From JBCBAP01 sp038532435 (GTDB lineage: Bacteria; Pseudomonadota; Alphaproteobacteria; Rhodobacterales; Rhodobacteraceae), in contig JBCBAP010000019.1 of the NCBI GenBank assembly GCA_038532435.1, positions 1-58,180 of the forward strand: 58,180 nucleotides of DNA. The letters are read 5' to 3'. A program made the position numbers and the translations under genes. Under the pieces are notes generated by a model. The model was not told where the DNA came from, did not search any database, and saw nothing but the letters and a program-made list of their open reading frames with translations. Below, in pieces: positions 34,019 to 42,940 of the stretch (position 1 is its first letter; every line of letters starts with the position of its first letter).

Positions 34019-36502
34019 TCAGTTCAGCACGCCCCAGATCTCCCGCGCGTACTGGCGGATCGTTCGGTCGGAGGAGAAGTAGCCGACGCGGGCGGTGTTG
34101 TGGATGGCCATCTGATCCCAGCGGGCACGGTCCCGCCAGATGCCATCGACCTCCCGCTGCGCTTCCGCATAGCTGTCGAAATCGGCGGCGAGCATGAACC
34201 AGTCATGGTGTCGGATACCGGCAACAAGATCCCTGTAGCGGTCGCAATCGCCGGGGGAGAAGACGCCGGATTCTATCGCGCTGAGCGCCTGGCTCAGCTC
34301 CTTGGATCGGGCGATGATCTCGCCGGGCGCATGGCCATCCCGACGTTTCGCCTCCACTTCGTCGGCGGTGAGACCGAAAATCACGATGTTCTCCTCACCG
34401 ACGCATTTGCGGATCTCCACATTCGCACCGTCAAGGGTTCCGATCGTCAGGGCTCCGTTGAGCGCGAACTTCATGTTGCCGGTGCCGGACGCCTCCATCC
34501 CCGCCGTCGAGATCTGCTCGGAAAGATCTGCAGCCGGCACCATAACCTCCGCAAGGCTCACATTGTAGTTCGGCAGGAACACAACGCGCAGCAGATCACG
34601 CACCGCGGGGTCCCGGTTGATCGCCCGGGCCACGTCGTTCGCAAGCTTCACGATGAGTTTCGCGTTATGATAGCTGGGTGCAGCCTTGCCCGCGAAGAAC
34701 TTCACCCGCGGGGCCCAGTTCTTCTCCGGATGGCTGCGCATCTGATCGTAGAGCGCCACGGTCTCGATGATGTTCATAAGCTGGCGCTTGTATTCATGGA
34801 TCCGCTTGATCTGGATGTCGAAGAGCGCGTCCGGATCCACCGTGAGGCCGAGCCGGGATTTGACGAGGTCCGCAAGACGAACCTTGTTCTGCCGCTTCAC
34901 CGCGCGGAACCGGTCCTGAAAACCCGGATCGGCGGCCACGTTGTCGAGCGCCTTGAGCCCGTCAAGGTCCCCCATGATCCCGTCCCCCGCAACCTCCCGG
35001 CAGAGGCCGTAGAGCGCGGGGTTGGACTGCATGAGCCAGCGCCGCGGGGTGATCCCGTTGGTCTTGTTGTTGATCCGGAGCGGGTAAAGCTGGTGCAGAT
35101 CGTGGAACACGGTCTGCTTCATCAGGTCCGTATGAAGCGCGCTCACCCCGTTGATCGAATGGGAGCCCATGAAGGCGAGGTTGCCCATGCGGACCCGCCG
35201 CTCCCCGTTCTCATCGACCACCGACAGGCGGGAAATCTGGCCATCGTCGAACTGCGCCGTCGCCCGCGCCTCCCGCAGGACCTTCGCGTTGATCGCGTAG
35301 ATGAGCTGCATGTGCCGGGGCAGCAGACGTTCCAGAAGCGGCACGGGCCAGCTTTCAAGCGCCTCGGGCAGGAGCGTGTGATTGGTGTAGGCGAACGTGC
35401 GCTTGGTGATATCCCAGGCGGTATCGAAATCCATCCCGTGCTCATCCATGAGCAGCCGCATGAGTTCCGCCACGCTGATCGCCGGGTGGGTGTCGTTGAG
35501 CTGGATCGCGACCTTCTGCGGCAGCGAGTTGAGCGAGGGGAACTGCGCGAGGTGACGTCGCAGGATGTCCTGTAGGGACGCGGAAGAGAAGAAATACTCC
35601 TGTCGCAGGCGCAACTCCTGCCCGGCGGGCGTTTCGTCGGCCGGGTAAAGCACGCGGGACAGAGCCTCCGCCCGGTTCGAGTCCGCAAGCGCGCCCAGAT
35701 GGTCACCCGCGTTGAACTTGTCGAGGCGGATGGGATCGATGGGCTCCGCCTTCCACAGGCGCAGGGTGTTGACGCGCTTCGCCTGCCAGCCGACGACCGG
35801 CGTGTCGTAAGCCTCCGCGACGAAGCGGTCCTGTGGCTTCCAGATCACCCGCTCCCCGCGGGCATCCTCGATCAGTTCGACATGCCCGCCAAAGCCGATT
35901 TCGTACTGGCTCTCGCGCCGGGGAAACTCCCAGGGATTGCCGTGCTGAAGCCAGGTCTCGGGCAGCTCCACCTGCCATCCGTCCGCCGTTTCCTGGCGGA
36001 AAAGGCCGTGAACGTAGCGGATGCCATAGCCGTAGGCGGGGATGTCGACGCTCGCCATGGATTCCATGAAACATGCCGCCAGACGGCCAAGCCCGCCATT
36101 GCCGAGGGCTGCGTCCGGCTCCAGGTCCTCAAGCGCATGGTAATCGACGCCAAGTTCCTCAAGCGCGTCCCGCAAATCCTCCATCATGCCGAGGTTTGAG
36201 ACGGTGTCCCGCAGAAGCCGCCCGATCAGGAACTCCAGCGAGAGGTAGTAGACCCGTTTCCCTTCCCGCTCATACGTGTCCCGCGTGCTTTCCATCCAGC
36301 GGGTGACGGCCCGGTCGCGCACCACGAGGATGGCTGCGGTCAGCCAGTCATGGGGGGTCGCGACGGTCGCGTCCTTGCCGATGCGAAAGGTCAGACGGTT
36401 GATGATTTCCTCGGCGAGATTGTCCGGCGACGTCGACTTCTCCGCATGGGGCGGCAGGACGGCAGAGGGCTCGCTCGCAACTGAGCGGATTGCATCGGTC
36501 AT
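34019..36502 (-). CDS. glgP: Glycogen phosphorylase
   Basis: 827 residues, the normal length of GT35 phosphorylases. The PLP-binding segment MEASGTGNMKFALNGALTIG contains the lysine, followed by LDGANVEI. Also visible are GNGGLGRLAACFMES, QLNDTHPAISVAELMR and KRIHEYKRQLMN. Releases glucose-1-phosphate from glycogen chain ends. Set 1 kb upstream of glgB in the same direction, so it may be a separate transcript. The ROK-type regulator lies 201 bases upstream. A small GCATCC/GGATGC hairpin is in its leader at 36524-36538. Confidence 0.97.
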   Translation of the reverse strand: MTDAIRSVASEPSAVLPPHAEKSTSPDNLAEEIINRLTFRIGKDATVATPHDWLTAAILVVRDRAVTRWMESTRDTYEREGKRVYYLSLEFLIGRLLRDTVSNLGMMEDLRDALEELGVDYHALEDLEPDAALGNGGLGRLAACFMESMASVDIPAYGYGIRYVHGLFRQETADGWQVELPETWLQHGNPWEFPRRESQYEIGFGGHVELIEDARGERVIWKPQDRFVAEAYDTPVVGWQAKRVNTLRLWKAEPIDPIRLDKFNAGDHLGALADSNRAEALSRVLYPADETPAGQELRLRQEYFFSSASLQDILRRHLAQFPSLNSLPQKVAIQLNDTHPAISVAELMRLLMDEHGMDFDTAWDITKRTFAYTNHTLLPEALESWPVPLLERLLPRHMQLIYAINAKVLREARATAQFDDGQISRLSVVDENGERRVRMGNLAFMGSHSINGVSALHTDLMKQTVFHDLHQLYPLRINNKTNGITPRRWLMQSNPALYGLCREVAGDGIMGDLDGLKALDNVAADPGFQDRFRAVKRQNKVRLADLVKSRLGLTVDPDALFDIQIKRIHEYKRQLMNIIETVALYDQMRSHPEKNWAPRVKFFAGKAAPSYHNAKLIVKLANDVARAINRDPAVRDLLRVVFLPNYNVSLAEVMVPAADLSEQISTAGMEASGTGNMKFALNGALTIGTLDGANVEIRKCVGEENIVIFGLTADEVEAKRRDGHAPGEIIARSKELSQALSAIESGVFSPGDCDRYRDLVAGIRHHDWFMLAADFDSYAEAQREVDGIWRDRARWDQMAIHNTARVGYFSSDRTIRQYAREIWGVLN

Positions 36503-36703
36503 TGATCGGACCTTCCTTCACGGGCATCCCGGGGATGCGGCTGGCGCGGCGGCTGTCGGCACCGCACATGTGTATCATCAGCGAGGGAGGCACAGACCTT
36601 CGGGTCTGGCAATGGGACGCCACCACAGGACGTCACAAAGATCAAGTTCAAAGCGGTTTGAGGTCGTGCTTACGATGCGTTGCCAAAAATGGTGCCCCGC
36701 ACC

Positions 36704-37834
36704 TCAGGCGGTGGCGCGCAGCATCTGATGCTGCAACATCTCCTGTGCGGCCCCTTCCGCGGCGGCAAACCGGCCCGCCTCACCGCAGATTACATCGGTC
36801 GTCAGGCCAAGATCGGCCTCCTGAACCCGGGCCGTCAGTTCGACCGACAGTGCTTCTCGCAAAACCCGGGGGACCGCGCCGCTGAGGATAACCTGCTCGG
36901 GATTTACCTGCAGCGAGAGCTCCACGAGCAGGTCCGTCAGCGGTCCTGCCGCCTGATCGACCCACTGAACCAGCCGCTCTACATCTGCGGACCGGTTGGC
37001 CGCGCCGAGGGCCGCGTTCATCGACGGGATACCCGCGATCTTGGAAAGCGAGGTCTCCCCTTCTCCGAGCGCCAGTTTGCCATCCGCGTCCACACCGCGG
37101 CGGGAGGCGACGAGCCCCCGGTTGGGCAGGATCGTCCCGTTCGCGAGCACGCCCATCAGGTCGATCTCGGCACCGAAATGCAGGACGCCGGTGACCGCGT
37201 CGAGCGGCAGGCGCGTCGCCTCGGCACCCGCCGCCATCTCCACCGGACGGCCGATCGTGACGGGAAGTTCAAACTGGGCAGAGAAGTAGCTCTCCGCATC
37301 AATCGCGGCCCAGCAGTCCCGATCCGCAAGCCGCAGAGGGCCGTGGACAAGGTCCTGGGGTTCGTCGGGGATCGCCATGCCGATGCCGACAAGGCAGTTC
37401 ACGTCGAACTGTCCCTCGTGCAGCAGGTCTCCGATCAGGTCGATGCTCGCCGCGCTGATCGCTGCGGGCGTCATCTGCTCGACCGTCACGCTTTGCCGCG
37501 CGAGGACGGTGCCGTCGACGGAGGTCAGTACGCCAATAATCGCGCGATGGCCAAGCTCAAGGCCGACGGACCCAGCGCCGAAGCGGTTGAGGCCAAACGC
37601 ACGGTGCCGCACCCCGCCCTCGTGCCGCGTCGCCGTCTGCTTCACGATGCCCGCGTGCTGAAGCTGCGTCATCGCCTCCGCCACGACGGAACGGCTGATC
37701 GACAGCGACCGGGCAATCTCTGACCGCCGCGCGCTGCGGTGCGCCATGAGGTAGGCGAGCACCCGGGCGCGGGTTTCGTCGTCGACGATTTTACGAACTG
37801 CCGGTGCGCGGACCGGTTCAACCAAACGCAACAT
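36704..37834 (-). CDS. ROK-family transcriptional regulator
   Basis: 376 residues. An N-terminal winged helix-turn-helix (about 22-75: LAYLMAHRSARRSEIARSLSISRSVVAEAMTQL) is followed by a ROK/ASKHA-like domain (GLELGHRAIIGVLTSVDGTVL, GIGMAIPDEP, ADRDCWAAIDAES). The phosphate loop and the ROK metal motif of kinase members are not recognisable, so it is a NagC/Mlc/XylR-type sugar-responsive regulator rather than a kinase. It sits upstream of glgP in the same direction, so control of glycogen use is a reasonable guess. The effector sugar is unknown. Confidence 0.85.
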   Translation of the reverse strand: MLRLVEPVRAPAVRKIVDDETRARVLAYLMAHRSARRSEIARSLSISRSVVAEAMTQLQHAGIVKQTATRHEGGVRHRAFGLNRFGAGSVGLELGHRAIIGVLTSVDGTVLARQSVTVEQMTPAAISAASIDLIGDLLHEGQFDVNCLVGIGMAIPDEPQDLVHGPLRLADRDCWAAIDAESYFSAQFELPVTIGRPVEMAAGAEATRLPLDAVTGVLHFGAEIDLMGVLANGTILPNRGLVASRRGVDADGKLALGEGETSLSKIAGIPSMNAALGAANRSADVERLVQWVDQAAGPLTDLLVELSLQVNPEQVILSGAVPRVLREALSVELTARVQEADLGLTTDVICGEAGRFAAAEGAAQEMLQHQMLRATA

Positions 37835-38043
37835 ACTAAAAACTCATGTCGGCTGCACTTGCCTCAAGGTGCGCCTTTCTTCTCTCCCGGTCAAGAAAGG
37901 AGGCCAAAAAAAGGCAGAAATACGCGCTCCGCGTGCTGACATCGGTCCGTATTCGCGGCATGCGCACCCATCCCTGCAACCCCCGGGAAGCGGCCGGAAT
38001 CGGTGTGCTGCCCAAGGGTGTGAGAGGGGGGCGTGAGCAGCGC

Positions 38044-39537
38044 CTAGGACGCTACAATCGGAAAGGTCACACCCAGTGCCCAGGCGAGGACGAACCCGTT
38101 TCCGAGGGCGGCCGGAAGCGGATGTCCGGTGGCCCGGGTGATCCATCCGGACAGGGTTCCGAACAGGACGAAGAAGAGCAGGATCACGGGAGCGATGATG
38201 ATGAGGAAGAACAAATCCTCAAGGTTCAATGCGATGGCCGCCGCGAGCGATGCGAGGAACGTGACCTTCGACAGGATAAACGCCCAGCGCCGTCCGGTCG
38301 CGCCGCGGGTCAGCCACTCGTCACCGATCAGGAAGGGCACTGCGCCGATCGCGATGGCGAGGATCACCGTCGCTCGCCCAGGATGGGGCCAGAAGGATGA
38401 GACGTAGCTGTCGAGAAACCCGCCGATGGCGAAGATCCCGTAACCTGCGACACCACACGCGAGCAGCACCGCGCCACCGGTTCGCGCACCGATCCGGCGC
38501 CCGCGTCCGGCCATCCACAAAAGCGCCATCGTAAGTCCACCATAGAGCAGGAAGTGCAGCGCGAGGTAGTCCGCCACCAGCACCGGAAGCCAATCGATTC
38601 GCACCGGCGCGAGGATGAGAGGCGTCAGAACGGGCGGCAGAAGCAGTGCGAGCCAGAACGTGCGGGCAGGCAACGGGGGTGCCGGATCCGCGAGGCGCGG
38701 CAGGACGCGGGCGATTGGCCAGCAGAGCAACACGAGGCCGAGCTGCCCCAGCGCAATCCACGCGCCCCAAAGGACCGGCGGCTCCACGCCTTGCCTGTCG
38801 TGGGTCGCGTTCAGCCAGTCCCGCGCCGCGCGCAGCGAGGCCGCCGCGTAGAGCACGCCGACATGCTCCACGGATGGGGATGCAACGGCCCTGCGTGCGC
38901 TGCCATCCGTGTGATCTCCATAGGTCACACCCTCCTCCGGCGCGGGCACATTCATCCGCAGGGTCTCGATGGCACGCTCCCGCAGGAACCGCTCCCAAGC
39001 ACCGGTGATCATCAGAAGGTTGGGCGGCTCCACCGCGGTCACCGCCTCGGAGAACATAGAGACGGCAATCACCGACGTGACCCGCGGATCTACGCGCGCG
39101 GTGCGCACAATGATGTCGGAGGCCATGGAATGGCCGAGCAGCGCGACGTCCGCCGCTCCCGTTTCTTCCAGCGCCGCATCAATCACGCGGCGGGTTTCCT
39201 CCACCAGCGCCAGTGTCGTGCCCTCGATCTTCGTCACATCGCCGGTCATGGGCTGCGGATTGCGCCCGTGACCCATGAAATCGAAGCTGACGGTGCGGTA
39301 GCCGTTTCGGGCAAGGGTAAGCGCGAAGGGCTCCATCAGTTGGCGCGACCCCGCGAACCCGTGGGCGATGACGACGACGGGGCCATCCGCCCCGAGCCGG
39401 GTGTGCAGGGTCGCCGGGGTCTCGCCCACCGCGATGGCCCTCGCCTCGATACCCGCGCGCCCCGCCTCGAGTCGAAGGATGGAGAGGAGGATCAGGCCAA
39501 GGCTCAGGGCCGCAACGACAATCGTCAGAACACGCAT
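38044..39537 (-). CDS. Alpha/beta hydrolase fused to a multi-helix membrane domain
   Basis: 497 residues. Membrane anchor at 1-22, then an alpha/beta hydrolase core: oxyanion region VVIAHGFAGSRQLMEP, SFDFMGHGRNPQ and nucleophile elbow LLGHSMASD. A histidine in SVEHVGVLY may complete the triad. From about residue 265 onward there are some eight hydrophobic segments with no recognised family. The lipase/esterase-like domain would face outward if the anchor is oriented N-in. Divergent from selD with 102 bases between starts. The substrate is unknown. The start ATG at 39537 is chosen at the membrane anchor; an upstream extension would be antisense to selD. Confidence 0.83.
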   Translation of the reverse strand: MRVLTIVVAALSLGLILLSILRLEAGRAGIEARAIAVGETPATLHTRLGADGPVVVIAHGFAGSRQLMEPFALTLARNGYRTVSFDFMGHGRNPQPMTGDVTKIEGTTLALVEETRRVIDAALEETGAADVALLGHSMASDIIVRTARVDPRVTSVIAVSMFSEAVTAVEPPNLLMITGAWERFLRERAIETLRMNVPAPEEGVTYGDHTDGSARRAVASPSVEHVGVLYAAASLRAARDWLNATHDRQGVEPPVLWGAWIALGQLGLVLLCWPIARVLPRLADPAPPLPARTFWLALLLPPVLTPLILAPVRIDWLPVLVADYLALHFLLYGGLTMALLWMAGRGRRIGARTGGAVLLACGVAGYGIFAIGGFLDSYVSSFWPHPGRATVILAIAIGAVPFLIGDEWLTRGATGRRWAFILSKVTFLASLAAAIALNLEDLFFLIIIAPVILLFFVLFGTLSGWITRATGHPLPAALGNGFVLAWALGVTFPIVAS

Positions 39538-39639
39538 GCGCACGCACCTAGCACAGCCGTGATCGGCGGCAACGTCCCGGGCGGTGGACAGCGCCCGGTG
39601 CGCCGATATGCTCCGCCAACCGCCACCGAGGATCACTTC

Positions 39640-41808
39640 ATGCAACCGACGCTTCCCCTGACCCGCGATCTCGTCCTGATCGGAGGGGGCCATGCGCATG
39701 CGCTTCTCTTGCGCCGCTGGGGGATGCGCCCGGTCCCGGGCGTGCGGCTGACGGTCATCACACCGGAGCCCACGGCGCCCTACACGGGCATGCTGCCGGG
39801 ATATGTTGCCGGGCACTACGCGCGGCGGGATCTGGAGATCGACATCCTCCGCCTCACCCGGTTCGCCGGTGGGCGGATCATCCTGAGCGCGGCGACCGGT
39901 GTGGACCCGGTCGCGCAGACCGTGACAGTACCCGGACGTCCACCGGTGCGGTACGACAGGCTCTCCATCAATGTCGGCATCACGTCGCGGGTGCCCGACG
40001 TGCCCGGTCTCGCCGAGACGGCCGTGCCCGCCAAGCCGCTCAGCCACTTCGCCGAGCGCTGGGATGGGTTCGTTCAGAAGGTGGCCGAGGGAACCCTTCC
40101 ACCGGACATTGCGGTGATCGGCGGCGGTGTAGGGGGCGTGGAACTCGCGCTCGCCATGTCCCATCTCCTTCGGGACTATGCGCCTCGGGTCGCGCTTGTG
40201 GAGGCTGCCGACAGGATCCTGCCCGACGCGACCGATGCGGGACGGCGCCGGATGTGGGCGGAGCTCGACCGCGCAGGCATCACCGTCATCTGTGGCGAAC
40301 GTGTTGCAGAAGCAAACCCGACCGCGCTTGTGCTCTCCAGTGATCAAGAGGTGCCCGCCCGGTTTGTGGTCGGATCAGCGGGGGCGGTGCCGCACCCTTG
40401 GTTGGGGGAGATCGGTCTTGAGACCCATGAGGGTTTCATCACCGTCGATCCGATGCTGCGTTCCGTCTCCGATCCCGCGATCTACGCCTCCGGCGACTGC
40501 GCCCATATGCGGGACACGCCCCGGGCGAAGGCAGGCGTCTTCGCCGTCCGGCAGGCACCGGTGCTGACCGCAAACCTGCGCGCGGATCTGACGGGTGCGC
40601 AGCGGCGGCCTTTCCACCCGCAGCGGCGCCACCTCAAGCTCATCTCGACCGGCGACAAAACGGCGGTCGCTGACAGGGGTGGGCTGGTGGTGGGCGGTCC
40701 TGCAATCTGGCGGTGGAAGGACAGGATCGACCGCCGCTTCATGGACCGGCTCGGCACACTGCCCGCCATGACCGCGCCGCCCGTTCCGGCGACGGTGGCG
40801 CTGGATGTGCGGAGCACGCTGAGCAGCGCGCCCCTTTGCGGAGGCTGCGGGGCGAAAGTGCCTGCGACGGACTTGCGTGCGGCGCTCGAGGCGACGCCTG
40901 CCGTCGCGCGTCCGGACGTTCTGACGGGACCGGGCGATGATGCGGCCCACCTGCAGATGGGTGGAGCCGTGCAGTCGCTCAGCGTGGATCATTTCAGGGC
41001 CTTCTGCGAGGATCCCTACACACTCGCCCGCATCGCAGCCGTGCACGCCATGGGGGACATCTGGGCCATGGGCGGGGTTCCGCAGGCAGCGCTTTCGAGC
41101 ATCATCCTGCCCCGCGCGGCAGATCCGCTTGCCCGCAGCATGATGCGCGACATCCTGGACGGTGCCATGGCGGCCTTCGCCGCGGAGGGCGTGGCGCTGG
41201 TGGGTGGGCATTCAAGCGTGGGCGCGGAGTTGACCGTCGGGTTCACCGTCACCGGGCTGCATGAGACTGCGCCGGTCGGACTCGATGGAGCGCGACCCGG
41301 CGATGCGATCATCCTGACCAAGCCGATCGGGACCGGCACGGTGCTCGCGGGCGACATGCGGCTGATCGCGGATGGGGAGGATGTGGCAGCAGCCCTCACC
41401 TCCATGACCGGGAGCAACGCGGCAGTGGCCCGGATCCTCGCCCCGATTGCGACGGCGATGACCGACGTCACTGGCTTCGGCCTTGTGGGTCACCTTTCCG
41501 AGATCCTTACGCGGTCAGGTATGGGGGCCGAGCTGACCCTCGACGCCCTCCCGCTCCTGCCGGGTGCCGTGCCCCTGACGGAGGCTGGTGTACGCTCGAC
41601 GCTCTATCCGGCCAACCGCGCCGCGGTGCCCGCCTTCGATCCTGGGGAGGATCCCCGGGCAATCCTGCTCTTCGATCCGCAGACTGCGGGCGGGCTGATG
41701 GCCTGCGTTCCAGACGGGGATGCGGTACTGCCCACGCTCCGGCAGGCTGGCGTCGGCGCGCGACGGATCGGAACCATCACGGACCGGGCAGGCCTGCGTA
41801 TAGGATGA
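39640..41808 (+). CDS. selD: SelD fusion: flavin dehydrogenase-like domain plus selenophosphate synthetase
   Basis: 722 residues. Residues 1-375 form a pyridine-nucleotide-disulfide/NDH-2-like FAD domain (GGGHAHALLLRRWG, GGGVGGVELALAM, IYASGDCAHM). Residues about 390-722 are selenophosphate synthetase. The catalytic motif LCGGCGAKV provides C403 and K406, equivalent to E. coli Cys17 and Lys20; GDDAAHLQM and HAMGDIWAMGG bind ATP and metal. Makes selenophosphate from selenide and ATP. This NDH-SelD fusion is known in several bacteria; the dehydrogenase domain may supply selenide or redox control, which is unproven. Converges with selU, 12 bases between stops. Confidence 0.93.
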   Translation: MQPTLPLTRDLVLIGGGHAHALLLRRWGMRPVPGVRLTVITPEPTAPYTGMLPGYVAGHYARRDLEIDILRLTRFAGGRIILSAATGVDPVAQTVTVPGRPPVRYDRLSINVGITSRVPDVPGLAETAVPAKPLSHFAERWDGFVQKVAEGTLPPDIAVIGGGVGGVELALAMSHLLRDYAPRVALVEAADRILPDATDAGRRRMWAELDRAGITVICGERVAEANPTALVLSSDQEVPARFVVGSAGAVPHPWLGEIGLETHEGFITVDPMLRSVSDPAIYASGDCAHMRDTPRAKAGVFAVRQAPVLTANLRADLTGAQRRPFHPQRRHLKLISTGDKTAVADRGGLVVGGPAIWRWKDRIDRRFMDRLGTLPAMTAPPVPATVALDVRSTLSSAPLCGGCGAKVPATDLRAALEATPAVARPDVLTGPGDDAAHLQMGGAVQSLSVDHFRAFCEDPYTLARIAAVHAMGDIWAMGGVPQAALSSIILPRAADPLARSMMRDILDGAMAAFAAEGVALVGGHSSVGAELTVGFTVTGLHETAPVGLDGARPGDAIILTKPIGTGTVLAGDMRLIADGEDVAAALTSMTGSNAAVARILAPIATAMTDVTGFGLVGHLSEILTRSGMGAELTLDALPLLPGAVPLTEAGVRSTLYPANRAAVPAFDPGEDPRAILLFDPQTAGGLMACVPDGDAVLPTLRQAGVGARRIGTITDRAGLRIG

Positions 41809-41820
41809 CGTTGGTCGGTG

Positions 41821-42891
41821 TTACCGTGATGGAAGGGCACCTGCCTCCGCTACCATAGGGGCAAGCCGGTCCGCCGCGGTCGCGAGACCTTGCGCGTCCA
41901 ACGAAGGAACCTCCAGCGCAGCAACTGCACCCGGCCACCGCCCGCGGGACCTTTGATAGGTCGGGTCGTAATGGTGCACCATCAGGCTTTCGGCGAGGGC
42001 CGCGTGATCCCCCGCAACGCCAAGGGCGTGCCACTCCTCGATCCGGTCCTTTGGATGCAACCGCCCGAGCCGCCCGATCAGATCGGTGAGCCGGTCCGGG
42101 TCGGCAACGATGTCCGCGTAGCGTCCGGTCAGATACCGGGCCCGCTCCGCAGTTGCTGCGCGGACCTCCACCCGGGGTGCCGCGCGCATGGCCTCCCACA
42201 GGGTGGGGGGGAGCAACACGGATCCGATCTTGTTCGACTCCGCCTCCACGACGACAGGTCTCGCAGGGTCGAGGGCTTCGATCGCCTGCGCGAGCGCACT
42301 TTCGAACCCTTTCTGCGCCGGTTGGGGTGCGTCCGCGTATCCGCCGAAGACCGAGCCGCGATGGTGGGCGAGCCCTTCCAGATCGATCATCTGGACGCCC
42401 CGCGCCGCGAGGAGGTGCAGAAGGTCCGTCTTCGCGCATCCGGTATTGCCGTCGAGCAGGACAAGGTTGAGGCCCAGCGGCCGGTCGTAGAGCCGGTCCG
42501 CCACCAGCCGCCGATAGCTGCGGTAGCCACCGTCCACCGTTTCCACCCGCCAGCCGATCTGGCCGAGGATCGTTGCCATGGCCCCCGACCGCTGTCCGCC
42601 CCGCCAGCAATACACGAGCGGGCGGTAGCCGGTCGGTTTGTGGGTGAAGTGCGCATCTATATGCGCCGCCACGTTCCGCGCGACGATGGCCGCACCCAGC
42701 TTTCGCGCGACGAACCGGCTTTCCTGCACATAGATCGTGCCGACCCGCGCACGCTCCGCGTTGCTCATGACCGGAAGGCTGATCGCCCCGGGCACGTGGT
42801 CCTCGGCGAACTCCGCCGGGGATCGGACATCGATGATCTCGTCAAAGGGGGCATCCGCGAGGGCGGAAAGGGTCGGGAAGGTCAGCGCCAT
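41821..42891 (-). CDS. selU: tRNA 2-selenouridine synthase (rhodanese plus P-loop)
   Basis: 356 residues; also named mnmH. N-terminal rhodanese domain with catalytic C95 in VYCWRGGQRSG, then a P-loop domain. It swaps sulfur for selenium in the wobble 2-thiouridine of tRNA Lys, Glu and Gln, using selenophosphate made by SelD. The P-loop reads GNTGCAKT (148-155), with alanine where Walker A usually has glycine before the lysine. The pairing with selD and absence of selA or selB here suggests selenium use in tRNA, although selenocysteine genes could lie elsewhere. Confidence 0.93.
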   Translation of the reverse strand: MALTFPTLSALADAPFDEIIDVRSPAEFAEDHVPGAISLPVMSNAERARVGTIYVQESRFVARKLGAAIVARNVAAHIDAHFTHKPTGYRPLVYCWRGGQRSGAMATILGQIGWRVETVDGGYRSYRRLVADRLYDRPLGLNLVLLDGNTGCAKTDLLHLLAARGVQMIDLEGLAHHRGSVFGGYADAPQPAQKGFESALAQAIEALDPARPVVVEAESNKIGSVLLPPTLWEAMRAAPRVEVRAATAERARYLTGRYADIVADPDRLTDLIGRLGRLHPKDRIEEWHALGVAGDHAALAESLMVHHYDPTYQRSRGRWPGAVAALEVPSLDAQGLATAADRLAPMVAEAGALPSR

Positions 42892-42940
42892 GCCACCGGT
42901 CTAGCGCCTCCGGCACCGGGGTGAAAGGCGCGATCCGGTC

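Noticed and set aside
38554..39639. Upstream extension of the SelD fusion by 362 codons
   Set aside because: This part is antisense to the alpha/beta hydrolase. The flavin-binding motif begins right after the ATG at 39640.
39538..40347. Upstream extension of the alpha/beta hydrolase by 270 codons
   Set aside because: Antisense to selD; the membrane anchor typical of the start lies right after 39537.
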